A DNA stretch of 64,000 nucleotides, from assembly GCF_958298935.1 (NCBI RefSeq), contig NC_084942.1, forward strand, positions 16,561,501 through 16,625,500, written 5' to 3'. Each line of letters begins with the position of its first letter. Position 1 is the first letter of the stretch. The notes under the pieces were generated by a model. That model saw nothing but the letters and a program-made list of their open reading frames with translations. It was not told the origin of the DNA and did not search any database. The stretch comes from Phragmites australis. Its lineage: Eukaryota > Streptophyta > Magnoliopsida > Poales > Poaceae. The position numbers and the translations under genes were made by a program. Of the stretch, positions 46,061 through 57,389 are shown one piece after another.

Positions 46061-49033
46061 AGGAGTGGGGGTAAAACTGTAAAAACGTATACATGGCGAT
46101 GTTTTTGTGCAGTCGTGCTTGCCCCATGCTCACCGTGGTGGTTTTGTACGGGTGTGTTTGGTTGTCATGTTTTTTAAGTTGCAATATATATTATTCATGA
46201 ATAAAAGTAGGTTAACTAAGTATAGTAATTTTGAAAAGAAGTGTGTTTGATTGTCTGTATGAGTAGATCTAATGATCTTACCCATGCGGATGCAATGTTT
46301 ATATAAAATTGTTTGGTTGCCTATATAGACGGATGTAGTGACCTTTTATCTGATACTAACGAATTGACATATTGAAATACTGTAGCAAATGTAATATATC
46401 TACCGAGTTAGTCTTTGTAGAGAAACTCGATTCGAGCGTATTCACTGAGTCAAACTCTAACTATAATAGTTACATCCGCTGATATAGAGATAAACAATAT
46501 ATACAGACAATCAAATAATATTCTCTATTAAAATATAGATATAGACAGAACCAAAAACCCTAGGTTGGTCGGCAGCCACATACATCCGGGCCTTTTCTCT
46601 TCGCCTATATATTTTTAACTTTCTGGTCGACTCCTTAACTTTTTAATTAAACAACTTGTTTTAGGGATGCTAATTACTGAGGTACTAACACGCCCCTACA
46701 ATGATCTGGCGGCTATCTCTCGCAACCGACCCGATTCTATGGTCGAGGTCTTGATGAACCTTGAACTCTAACCTCGCCATCACTCGAAAAGAATGAGTGT
46801 GGCAGGTTATGTGGTGGTATTCGAATGAGTCGCCGTTAGCAAAAGAAACATTCTTGTTCAATTGTAAGGTAGAAGTACACAAGATACACCACCACATACG
46901 TCAAACACATTGCTAGAGTTGTAGGGGTCACATGTAAATTTGCTACTACCTCGTAGGTATGGGCACGCGTTTTTATGGTCGAGGCAATTTGAATTTTGAA
47001 GCTACAAATTGTATGCCTTAATTTGAAGATGTGGTTAGGTTCCAATTTCTGACCATAATGCTTGCCATTTGAATTTTCTAGATAGCTCAATATGAATTAA
47101 TTTTCACAAGATACACTACAAGATATTCAATTTTTGCCTATAGTTGTTTACGAGTGGTCGTCAGTCTTAGTACCGTTTAGTACTTTTCTCGAGTGGTCAA
47201 CAATTTTTCTAGTATAATTTGTGTATTTCCAGATAGCAATTATAAAATACTAACAATAAAATTACCACCAAACTAATTGCTTACTGTATGATAGATACTT
47301 AACCGAAACTACTACAGACCATTGGCAGTGGTGTACGAATGTCATGTTGGATTTTCAGTCAATCATAGATGGAACTTTTTTTTAGGTCTGTCCCTTGTAT
47401 AATAGTAAGTTGAACAGTCTCAGGTCCTAACCGTGCTGCTTTGTGCAATAAGAGTCAACCTAGAGAGTTCAAACTGCGATTTACACTTTAATTTATTCCG
47501 CAAACAAAATAACACAGTTTCTATCAAACAATCGAAATTCGAAATTCAGACATCTGCTGTCTGTGTGATGGTTCTTTTGGTAATCCCTAGTTCAGACAAA
47601 TCATTGCACTTGATAAACAACAGTGTGATCCAAGAAAGAGGAACCTGCAAGCAAGGGCATAATTTAGGACATCCGGTCCATCAATCATCCTGGCCCATGG
47701 ATCTAGAAGCTGCTTATCTTATCTTAGCTAGCCTGCTATTTGGCCATAAAGCCTGACATTGTAGCATGATTTGGTAACCAAAACAGGGATGGTTTGACAA
47801 ATGCATGTCCTGATCTAACTGATGGTCATCTATCCATCAATATGTATATATTCCGTTTGTTTGTGGGATCCAGCGCCCGCTCGGCTGGTGAATGTAGCGC
47901 CTGCTCGGCTGGTAGAGGGTACCCTTGAGCACCACGTCCTTCCTAGGCTTCTGGCATAATTTAATAAAAAAAATCCATTTGTTTGTTTAGTTGCATCACC
48001 GACAAGCCAGTAGTTCTCGGATGTTTACTTATGAGCACCATGTTTGTGATTGCTGTGACAAGCACTTTGATGTCGTTTTCTTTTATCTTTGTGTAAGATA
48101 TAAGAACAGATTATTTCAACAGAAATGCTGCTTTAGTTTCATGAGGTAGTAGCACAGGACAACTAAAAGTTCCATGTTTCAGAGTTTCAGAGAAAGGCTA
48201 GGCATCATGATGGCACTTTTCATATAACAGTCAGATGTGCCACTATAAAATGTACTGGTGGTAGCTCGATACTAGTATTTGAATTCCAGCATGATAGCAG
48301 CTTTAGCAGGAATTTGGGAGGCCAGGGCCACCATATAGCTCCAAAGTCCCATTCACATGATTAATGATGTAGAAGTCTTTCTAAAGTTTATTCATGATGT
48401 TTTCCTTGGATTCGATTTTTTACAAAGTTTCTTTTTGTCTTCCTTGTACCAGAAAAAAGACTTTTATAACAAATTTTCTATTTTACCAGAGAATGTTTAT
48501 AGCCAACTCTTTCTATTTTCTAAAAAAAAAACCATTTGTTCACATTTTTACCTAGAATGGTTAATATGTAGAAGTATGTTGCATACTTCCCTTATCAGTT
48601 TATGCCTTTAGGAGGGTGAGATAGTCAGTGATACATATATTTTTTGAAAGTGGGTCAACTGTTCAGTGGTACATGATATCAGAGCCAAAATGTCTTGAAT
48701 TCAAGAGCTGGCTAACATGATTTGGCATGGTTTACAATGTCAATATTGTCAGCATTGGCCTATCAATTAATTATAGTCAAGATCTTAAAAAAAATCAATG
48801 ACTAGAGCCGCGGCTATCAAAGGCAACAGTAATGAGGTTCCCCGTATCACACACTGGCGTGAACCGTTTATAGCTGTTACCATACATTATTGCGAACTGC
48901 AAAGTGACAGTGTAAAAAATATTTTTTAACTGAGAATCTAGTGGTACCACTGTTGTATGGTCGAGTTGTTGGTAAAATTACAAAGTACAAATCTTGAAAT
49001 GTATAGGAACCTCATAGAAAGAACAACAGAAGT
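46061..49033. other. Gene-poor A/T-rich intergenic region
   Basis: No gene found. Minor items: a MITE-like stretch beginning gtgtgtttggttgtcatg near 46151, with agacaatcaaata near 46503-46515 as a poor inverse; two copies of agcgcc(c/t)gctcggctggt spaced 23 bp at 47871 and 47894; and a tRNA/SINE-like stretch at 48655-48720 (ttcagtggtacatgatatca, cttgaattcaagagctgg) that loosely recalls polymerase III A and B boxes. None is strong enough to call. Confidence 0.4.
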
Positions 49034-50127
49034 TAGGGGTGGCAACATGCTGCTCTCGTCGGGTTTGGTCTGCCCACACCCGACCCGAAACCCAAGTTCA
49101 TAAACCCGATTTGGCCCCAAAATATATATCGAGTGAAAAACGGCCTTGCTCCTGGCCACGGCAAGGACCCGAGACCCGGTGGGGACTCGAGACACCCAGC
49201 CCACCTCTCTCTCCCCGCGCACCGCACTTGCTTGTCTGGCCAGCCCGCTAGCCCCGTGCCCCCGCCATCACACGCCCACCCGCGCCCACTCCACCGCGTG
49301 TCCCGCTCCCTCCTGCCGTCCCACACCCACGCCGCCACACGTCCCGCTCCCTCCCTCACTCCCGCACCCATGCTGCCATGCGTCTCGTGCCCTCTCATCG
49401 TCCAATGCCCACCCACGCCCACGCTGCCACACGTCCTGCTCCCTCCCGCCGTCACGGGTCTCCGTCGGCGAGCGAGCGGCCTCTTATGATGCATCGTCGC
49501 GTCGCATGGACCTTTGCCATCAAGCTAGCAGCCTCTTCTGCTGCGCCACGTCGCACGGGCTTGGGGCCTCGAGTGACGGCCTCCGCTGGCGAGCAAGGGC
49601 TTGGTCTCGTATTCGGTGAGCGAGTGCAACGATTTGGATCTCCTCCCGTCGAGGTCACTCGAGGATCGAAGAAAAGCATGCAGAGGCATCGGGTGGCACT
49701 GCACTCTGGTGGAGATATGAAGATAGAGAGAGAACAAGAAAGAAAGAGAGAGGAGAGAACAAGTGGATGAGGACGAAGATGGAAACGAGTGGATGATGAC
49801 ACAAGATTATAAGAATGGGGATTCATATCCCACCAGCCTTTTCCAATATTTCGATCATGCTGACGCCGTCCCGCTCCCTCCCGCGTCCGTGCCGACACCG
49901 TCCCACACCCGCACGTGCTACCCACATCGTGTCGCGCCGCCCGTGCCCCCAATGGAACTTCGGATTTCAGTGGCTCCGTGGGTGGAAAATCAGACCCAAA
50001 CCCAAACCCGATTCAGGTCGGGGCCTCGACTCGATAGTCCCGCAGGGCCATTTTTCCACCCGAACCCAGCCCTGTTGGGTCTGAAACCCATGGTGACTTG
50101 ACCCGACCTGGCTCATTGCCATTCCTA
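49034..50127. mobile_element. hAT-like non-autonomous element
   Basis: The left end taggggtggcaacatg (49034) and the right end, read on minus from 50127 as taggaatggcaatgag, form a short imperfect inverted repeat of the hAT (C/T)AGGGGTG type. Eight-base flanks acagaagt (49026-49033) and atggaaat (50128-50135) agree at 5 of 8, the differences being transitions, so the duplication is only suggestive. Subterminal acccgacccgaaaccc / gggtctgaaaccc words mirror each other. The interior is C-rich and codes for nothing recognisable. Confidence 0.6.
49255..49460 (+). repeat. C-rich minisatellite-like block inside the hAT-like element
   Basis: The words cacgcccac, cgccacacgtcc and cgctccctcc recur with drifting spacing, about 60-90 bp per loose unit. 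Open frames across it are compositional. Confidence 0.5.
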
Positions 50128-50322
50128 ATGGAAATGTAACCAAATACTAAATTTGCACCTGACATTGAAGGTTTTGTTCATGCTAAACCATCATGCAAAG
50201 AATCTAAAATATCGATGGAGCTCAAATGCCGACTTCTCACCAGATGGAATAATTTTTTCATAACCTCATTTCTTAAAATTTGTACATGTAAGGTCATACA
50301 CACGGTAGCAAAGTAACAAAAC

Positions 50323-50739
50323 GGCTAAAATCCAAAATTAGACAACATATTTGAGCGTATTTGTCGAAATAGATAACATGTAGTTGTATTTATTAATTTA
50401 GCATTCTTATTCGGCACACGGTTGCCTGTATTCGGCACACGGTTATGTTGATACCAAAAAAGTGTTTTTCGGCACACGGTGTGCCGAATACGGCACTGTT
50501 GCCTGTATTCGGCACACCGTGTGCCAAATACAGTCCATTTTCGGTATACAGTGTGCCGAATACGAGTAACAGTGCTGTATTCGGCACACAGTGTGCCGAA
50601 AATAGCTTTTTCGATACACGGTGTACCGATTTTCGGTATACCGTGTGCCGAATACGGATGCTAAATTAATAAATACGATTGCATATTATCTATTTTGATA
50701 AATACGCTCATATATATTGTCTAATTTTAGATTTTTGCC
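50323..50739. mobile_element. Mutator-type MITE with long inverted repeats and a palindrome core
   Basis: A perfect 9-bp target duplication taacaaaac lies at 50314-50322 and 50740-50748, the size made by Mutator-like transposases. The outer about 80 bp on each side are inverted repeats (50323-50408 against 50739-50655: shared attagacaa, gagcgtattt, atagata, tatttattaatttagcat). Between them are eight copies of a roughly 20-bp palindromic unit, ttcggcacacggtgtgccga and variants. No coding capacity. It would need an autonomous MULE for movement. Confidence 0.9.
50408..50656. repeat. Array of eight palindromic cggcacac/gtgtgccg units
   Basis: Units begin near 50408, 50429, 50468, 50509, 50540, 50580, 50608 and 50633. 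Most are individually self-complementary (cggcacac-NN-gtgtgccg, with changes such as tatac for cacac), so each strand can form a row of hairpins. Spacing is irregular (21-41 bp). Confidence 0.9.
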
Positions 50740-50753
50740 TAACAAAACACATG

Positions 50754-51166
50754 GGGGCGTGTTTGGATTGTGACCGATATGTGTCAAGCAAAATTTTGGG
50801 CAGCCTAGAATAATTTGACCTGCATTTGGTTCCTGGCCAAAATTTGGCTGGCCGAGAACATGTGTCAGCAGCTTGAAGGGTGACACGGATTTCAAAATTA
50901 TAGATTAACCAGTTTTAAATTGCTATATCTACTAAATCGTATATCCAAATTACGATATGTATAAACCATTATATTCCTTATCATTAAATCTACAAAATAA
51001 GATCTTACTTGAATATATTTTATTAAAAAAATAATAACATGTTGGTCTCACAAATTAACTTAGCCACCGTTCAAACACCATACTTACTGCCCATATTTGG
51101 TCATCCCCAGATTTTATCACCGCCAAAATTTGGCTCGGCATAGAGGGTTATAAACCAAACAGCTCC
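50754..51166. mobile_element. PIF/Harbinger- or Tourist-like MITE
   Basis: The ends ggggcgtgtttggattgtga and, on minus from 51166, ggagctgtttggtttataac are imperfect inverted repeats of about 20 bp. A 3-bp direct repeat atg flanks it (50751-50753, 51167-51169). Length is 413 bp, A/T-rich inside. A gccaaaatttggc(t) word occurs near both ends. The family call rests on the 3-bp duplication and ggg(c)..gtttgg ends, and the atg is not the classic TWA. Confidence 0.6.
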
Positions 51167-51169
51167 ATG

Positions 51170-51905
51170 ATTTTGATTACTTTGAAGATCGAAGTGTCGA
51201 TTTCCCAAAAACATTCCCAAGTCCACAAGCGCTTGGGCCAAGCTATCGTTAGTACTGTTGCAAGAATAGGAAAATGGAAAGAAAGCTGGCTGGCCCATTT
51301 GGCCCATATGCACTCAATTTTTGGCCGATATATTTGAATAATTTTTTTATATATTTTATTTTTTTAATATTATCAAGAATATATAGCCGTTTCAAAAAAT
51401 CATAGATCTAACCTAACACTGCTCGTTTAATAGGCGAGAATAAGGTCTTGCCTATTGAACAGGCAAGATCTTATGAGCTTCGACGGTCAACGAATTAAAT
51501 AACCGGAGAGAGGAAGATCTCGCCCGTTCAGTAGGCGAGACCTTGTTCTCGCCCGTTAAATGGGCGAGATCTTCACATCGCTCGTTCAGCGGGCAAGAAT
51601 TGATCTCGACTGCTGAACAAGCAATATATGCATATAATTTTTTTTTAATTTAACTTTTTTCATTTGAAAAATAGTGCATATTCATTCAGCGAGAAATGTT
51701 AGTTATGTAAATAGTTATCGACAGTGGTTATTGTTTGAAAATTTTGGTTCAATGTAAATTTATCGACATTTGTTTAGTTCTTTGATGTAAAATTGTATGA
51801 GTAATTTTTTAGTGAAGTTATGTTGGGAGGACACAAAATTTATTTTTTGAACAATTGTAGTTATAAAGTATTATTATCATAAAACCTAGCACGAGGGTTA
51901 CATAC
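51170..51905. other. Intergenic or element-internal DNA with a palindrome cluster
   Basis: The cluster at 51420-51630 is listed separately. The rest is A/T-rich and ends at the 5-bp catac duplication of the next LTR element. It may be internal DNA of the large element whose LTR starts at 61996. Confidence 0.35.
51420..51630. repeat. Cluster of gatctcgcccgtt..gggcgagatc inverted repeats
   Basis: Alternating gcgaga/tctcgc words form several hairpins: ggtcttgcctattgaacagg..caagatc (51447-51473), atctcgcccgttcagtaggc..gagacc (51514-51541) and ttctcgcccgttaaatgggc..gagatc (51546-51571). The right part (51573-51630) continues with cgttcagcgggcaagaa. Copies vary mainly in the loop and by transitions. 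Confidence 0.8.
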
Positions 51906-52120
51906 TGTTGGGGGAAAGATCCAGGCCTACGAAAAGCCCGTGTAGAAAAGCAACCCATGTAAAGGTCCAAGGGTCACCATGTAATATTTGTACCCCACCA
52001 AGGGTTGAAGAGGAAATTTCACCTCTCCCCCACACCTATATAAAGGACCCAAATGGTTATAGGTAGGGCACCTCCACTCCTCTCTCTCTTTGCCTGGATT
52101 GAACTCTGTTCGGGAACTGT
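51906..52120 (+). repeat. 5' LTR of the LARD-like element
   Basis: It starts TGTTGGGGG. TATA box ctatataaa at 52036-52044. It ends ..gggaactgt directly before tggcgcc, missing the terminal agctgaaca..ccaaca part of the 3' LTR. Confidence 0.88.
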
Positions 52121-52816
52121 TGGCGCCGTCCGTAGGGATCGGTTACGAAGAGAGTGAGTGGGCCTTCGCCGGGCTTCGTCACCAGTCGCTGGGCTTCGCC
52201 GGGCTTTGTTACCACGGATGGTCCTTCACCGGGCTTCACCCTCGCTTGTGGGCCTTCACAGGACTTCGCTCCTCGTGCATGGGCCTTTGACCACGAGGGC
52301 TTCGCCACCGCGCGCGGCCCTTCGAACTAGGTGGGCTTCGCACCGCACGACTAAGCGCGCGTGCGGGGGCCGAAACCTTCGGACTTGAGGGGCTTCCCAC
52401 CGCGCTTTGAGCAGTGCATGGGCCTTCGGACTAGGCCTTCGACAGACTTCACACAGTGTGCGGGCCTTTCATGCCGCACACGTGCCTTCGGACCAGACCT
52501 TTGGGGTAGGCGAGCTTTGCCCCACGCGCGGCCTTCGGACAAGGCCAGCTTCGCTCCGCGCGCATGGGCCTACGGACTAGGACTTCGGCGCAGGCGGGCT
52601 TCGTATCGTGCGTGTGAACCATGCGTGGGCCTTGATACCAGGTGAGCTTCGGCTAGCGAAGGGAGACGCCTTATGCTGACGAGCCCATCCAGCCTTCGAA
52701 GGACAGAGCCTTTAGTGGGCAGAGTCCTGTCCGGGCTTCAGCTAGCGAAGGGTCTAGCGCATAAGGTAATCCCACAAGACCATCCCTAATTTTGTGCTAA
52801 ATCTGCAAAAGGTGTA
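52121..52816 (+). other. cttcg/gggcttcgcc-rich leader of the LARD-like element
   Basis: Loose repeats of gggcttcgccgggctt, gggccttcg and accgcg words fill 52160-52670. No conserved protein. Primer-binding-like site at 52121-52140. Confidence 0.6.
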
Positions 52817-52877
52817 TGCTCCAGCCGGGAGTCGAACCCGAGTTTCCACCAGGCAGGATATCCTACCGCTAGAGCTC
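52817..52877 (-). pseudogene. tRNA-Gly(GCC)-like relic, 5' end replaced
   Basis: On the minus strand ctctagcggtaggatatcct followed by gcctggtggaaactcgggtt and cgactcccggctggagca matches the D-arm, anticodon region, T-arm (box B gggttcgactccc) and 3' acceptor of plant tRNA-Gly(GCC). The 5' acceptor half is absent because the next base upstream is the end of a hAT-like sequence (cagggttcaaaaaaccg, from 52877 on +). It may be a dead tRNA gene or a tRNA-derived SINE head. Confidence 0.65.
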
Positions 52878-54056
52878 AGGGTTCAAAAAACCGTCGGTAA
52901 CCACCCAAAAATTGCGGTTACCGACCTTCTCGGTCCGGTCCGGTTTCAGAAACCGAACGGTAACCGAAATTTGAATTCAAAAAATTCAAAAAAAAAAAAA
53001 AATTCAAAAACAATTCAAAAAAATCTTAAAAAAACTAGACACAATTCTAAGACCTTCTGTGAAAACATTTTTCAAAAATAATATCGTTTGCATCATATTC
53101 TATAGGGAGAAAGTTTGAAAAAAAATGAAAAAAAATTGAAGCGTGCGGCTCAGTTATTAACTCACGTTAAGGAAAAGTGTAACATGCAAACACATATTTT
53201 TCTTGTATAAAACGTATTTTAAGAGAATCTTTAAAATTGATTTCACTTTATTTAGAGTTTTATTAAATTCTCTATGATTTTTACAAAGTTCACAAGCATA
53301 AAGTGAATATGTTAAGAAACAACACTGTAATTAACTTTTTCATGTCTACTATTATTTTGCTATGTAAATAATAGTATAAATAAGCTAATGAAAGTGGTTT
53401 TACTAATTTTTGAGGTGTGATGGGTCAGTTATGAATTAATCTAGTCGCAACATATTTACACAATCATGCATGTTACAATAACTAATTCATGAGTTTATGT
53501 ATTTTTAAAAGATATAGGATCATGTAAGAAGACTAACAAAATTAGTTTCATGATTTTTGGATTAGCAAAGAGTAAACTATGCATTTAACTTGGTTTAACA
53601 AATAAAATTTCTCACAGAAAATTTTGAACTTTTTTATGAGTATAAATACTTTTATCATGTAGATCATGTTACAAGGAAGCCAACAAAATTTGTTTCACTT
53701 GATTTGAAGATCGGATGAATTAGTTATTGATTTTACAAGATTGAGCCCCTTTTTAGGTTTTTTGTTGAACTGCGCTGAAATTCGATAAAACCGCTCGATA
53801 AATCGAGAAAATCGAGCGGTTACCGACCCAAACTGCTCAGTAACCGACAAAATAAAATATATGAGAAAATCGCTCGGTAACCGACCCAAACCGCTCGGTA
53901 ACTGACCAAAACCGAGCGGTTACTGAGAGGGAAAAACACGATTTTTTCGTAAAAATTCAAATTTTACTGAAAGAATTTTCTCTAAATTTTTTTAAATTTT
54001 TAACGAGATTTCGGGTACCGCCGGAGCTCGATTACCGAGCTCCGGTCGGTAACGTG
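52877..54056. mobile_element. hAT-like fragment rich in cggtaaccg words, nested in the LARD-like element
   Basis: The left end cagggttcaaaaaaccgtcg is a typical plant hAT-type terminus. The interior is very A/T-rich with inverted ggttaccg/cggtaacc words at both sides (52900-52970 and 53800-54050). The matching right terminus ..ttttttgaaccctg is not found, so it appears truncated or rearranged at the right. Confidence 0.5.
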
Positions 54057-56629
54057 TGCTTTGGTGTCTTGATAGGCGCATATTATTCTTTTGACTTTAG
54101 TTTCAAAGGCAGGCTTCCGTGCCCATGCTGGAAACCGCGAGGGCCGTACTTGACGTAGCTCAGAGCCAAACTCTTTGGGCAGCGGGTCGAATTGGACGAG
54201 ACGGGTGGGCAAAGCCTACGGCTTCGTGGGTGTCCAATTATGGTGACTCGTGCTGGTGACATGGCGTTGAAACTTGCAGATGTGCAATTACTTATTCTGA
54301 TGGAATAAATAATTATTGTGCAATTTTTACTCATGTAATTATTGGTGGAATTATTTATTCACTGGCCAGATCGCTGGCGAGGCACGATTGGATGCATCTG
54401 CTTGTGCGTGCATTGCATAAACGCACCGAATTATTTATTTTTCACTTGCATGCCGAAGCATTTAAATGCGAAAATCTGCATGCATAGAAGTATTTATTGT
54501 TCACGTGTGTTTATTTTTTCTACGTGTTACGTAGGTATCAAAGTACTAACTCTTCGCGTGAACGCCAAAATCCCTACATGCGTGCATCGTATTCACCTAT
54601 CGTTTGCATGTCGAGGCGTTTATTTTTCATGTGTTCACATTACATTTGCATTGAAGCACGTATTTTTCACATGAATATTGAAGTATTCACCTTCTGTGTG
54701 TTTGCATAGCATAAACGAGTCGAAGTACATGTTTTTACCATTTACGAGTATATGCAAGTTTTTATGCTCCGCTTGAGGGCTATTTCTCTCTCCCATGCAG
54801 ATATTTACCCATAGTATGATATAGCTCATTATTACATGCCAAATTATTTACTATGTATACACTCGCATCACATGTGCTCGTATTGCACATGTGCCAAAGC
54901 ATTAACTCTTTTGAATATGTATGCTAATTCTTCGCTCGAGGGACTTCATTCCTCGCTTGCAGGTTTACTTCTCAAATTGCAGATTTTTACTCTTTGATTA
55001 AGATAATATATTCTGAATGCTCAGAGCATTTTCTCTTCGTGCACTCGTATGGTATATGCACTGAGAATTGAATTTTTTTCGTATGTTTGCGCTCACTTGC
55101 ATTGTTTATACATCGAACTACTCACCCTTCGCTCGTGAGTCGAAGGAGTCTCCTTTTTGCAGGATTTATCCCTCTTCACGAGTATTTCAATTATTCACAG
55201 TTTCTAACCCTTCGTCCAAGAGACTATCTTATTACATTCATCTAACTCTTCGCTTGAAGGATCTTGTTCCTCAATTACAAGTTCTTACCCTTTGTGTAGG
55301 GTAGCAAATGCATCGAAGAGTTTGCTTTTACCCTTTGAACCACATGCAAGCTCTAACCCCTTGCAGGTTTCAACCCATCGCATACAATGATTCACTCTTG
55401 TATGCCGGAGCACTTGCATTAATCTTAATCGCTCTTATATGCACCATGCAATTTCATTCTTCGCTTGTTGCCAAAGGGGCTAGCTTTGCATGCTCATTTT
55501 CCGTTCACGCCCAAGCTCTTTCTTGCTAACATGCAGGTTTTATCCCTCCTTGTGAAAGTTTTTCCACTATCACATATTAGCCATTCGCTTGAAGGACTTT
55601 GTGTCTTGAATGCACGTTTTTACACTTCAGCTAGGGTTTCTACCCTTTGTTCAAGGTAACGAATTTTTTATGCCAAAGGCAATTATCCTTCGCCTTCAAT
55701 CATTATATGCATTTTCATTACAAATGCACCTTACTTTATCCTTCACCCATATGCCGAAGATCTTTCTCTCGTGATTACAATTCCCTCGTGCTAAAGCGTT
55801 GTTCTTCGTGATATATATGTCGTTATACTCTTCGCATGAATGATCTCGCTTGAGTTTCGAAGCGTCTCGTTTCTATATATGCGATACGTCCTGGTGCCAA
55901 AGTATTTAACTTCATTCTTGCTTACGAGTTTGAGCGATTTACCCTTCATATGAAAAGCGAAGTGTTCTATTTTGTGTAGGATCAATCGCATCAAAACGTT
56001 CACTCTTCACTTATTTGCCGAAGTGTTAATCTTCACGTGCACTTGAAGCTTAGCACATGTTTAGTGGTTACATGTTGATCGCATTATGCTTGTTGTGCAC
56101 TTTGTCAGGACTCATAAGAGTGTTCTTTTAAACGTATACATGCCGAAGCACTTAATTTTCACATACGTCCATTGCATTACTGCATGAAGTATCAATTCTT
56201 CACATAAATGATGAAACATTACCTTCTGTGTATTTAATACATAAACGCATCAAAACATTCATTTTTCACATATGCAGGTTCTTACCTTTCGCTCGGGGGA
56301 ATATTTATTCCCCATACACAGGTTTTAACCTTCGTATAGTTGTCGAGGTACTAATCTTTATGGCGCTTGCGTTATTTACATGCATCGAAGCACCTCTTCG
56401 TTGTGTATATAGGTGCCTCACCCTCCGTGCAAGGGAATATTTATTCATCATGCATAGGTTTAATCCTTTGCATGAGAAGACTCTTATTGCTCATATACAT
56501 GAATTTTAAATCTTTGCAGATGGGGCTTATCCCTCATACCGAAGGTTTTATCCTTCGATGCTACATTTATCATTATACCGAAGCGTTTACTCTTCGATTG
56601 TACTTTTCATGCATCTATTTAACACATGG
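54057..56629 (+). other. A/T-rich interior of the LARD-like element
   Basis: Diffuse repetition of gaagca(t/c)tta, catgccgaagc, ttcgcttg and gcaggttt words suggests very old tandem amplification. There is no conserved protein and every frame is short. Confidence 0.5.
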
Positions 56630-57010
56630 ACAAAGGACGGGGGCTAAGAGTGTATACCCCCGCACCAAAGAAAAAAGAGACATTCGGGAGCAAAAAGCCG
56701 AAGTGCCACTTGACCTTAGCCAAAGGCAGCACACCTCTTGACTTAAAACACAAGACAAGAGCTAAGAGTGCCTGCCCCCGCACTGAAGGCAAAAAATATC
56801 TTCAGGAACAAAAAAGCTGAAGTGTTGCTTGACCTTAACCAAAGACAGCGCACCTCTCAACTTAAAACAAAATATGAGGGCTAAGAGTGCCTGCCCTCGC
56901 ACCTAAGGCAAAAGAGACCTTCGGGATGAAAAAGTCGAAGTGCTGCTAGTCCTTAAAGCAAAGGCAACACACCTCTTGACTTGAAACAAAAGATGGGGGC
57001 TAAGAGTTCC
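56630..57010 (+). repeat. 119-bp tandem repeat array
   Basis: ggctaagagtgcctgccc-type starts fall at 56643, 56761, 56880 and 56999 (spacings 118, 119, 119). Each unit contains gcaccaaaggcaaaa, gaagtgctgcttgacctta and cacacctcttgacttaaaac. A decayed partial unit follows at about 57165-57220. Confidence 0.92.
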
Positions 57011-57389
57011 TGCCCTGCACCAAAGATAAACCATGTCTTCGGATTACATCAATGCATTTAAATATTTATTCTACGTGTGCATGCGTCGAAGCATTCATCG
57101 GTTATTGCATATTTTTTGTTTCCGAGAAAGATGCGAAGCACATTGTGTCATGCAGGATAGCAAGTCGAAGTACCGCTAGTCCTTAGGTAAAGGCAGTGCA
57201 CCAATTGGCTTAAAAGGTGGACAAAGGCTCACAAAATAGGACCGAGCTGCTGCTCAGCTTCAAGTAAAGACAACGCCACTCGGACCTCAGACCGTAAGTC
57301 TAAAAGACACATCCCTTTGCGCTCTGTGGAGCTGAAGGTCCCTTCGTACACGGTCCACTACTGACCAACTTCGTCGACAATGGCTACTC

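Noticed and set aside
47871..47920. Two copies of agcgcc(c/t)gctcggctggt as a regulatory repeat
   Set aside because: Only two short copies 23 bp apart with no further context.
48655..48720. SINE or tRNA-like sequence
   Set aside because: Only a loose resemblance to A and B boxes. No acceptor stem, no tail and no duplication seen.
49133..49770. Overlapping proline/histidine-rich frames
   Set aside because: Low-complexity C-rich DNA inside a hAT-like element. No protein family recognised.
50408..50656. CRISPR-like array of palindromic repeats
   Set aside because: Plant nuclear context, irregular spacing, palindromic units between MULE-type inverted repeats with a 9-bp duplication, and no cas genes.
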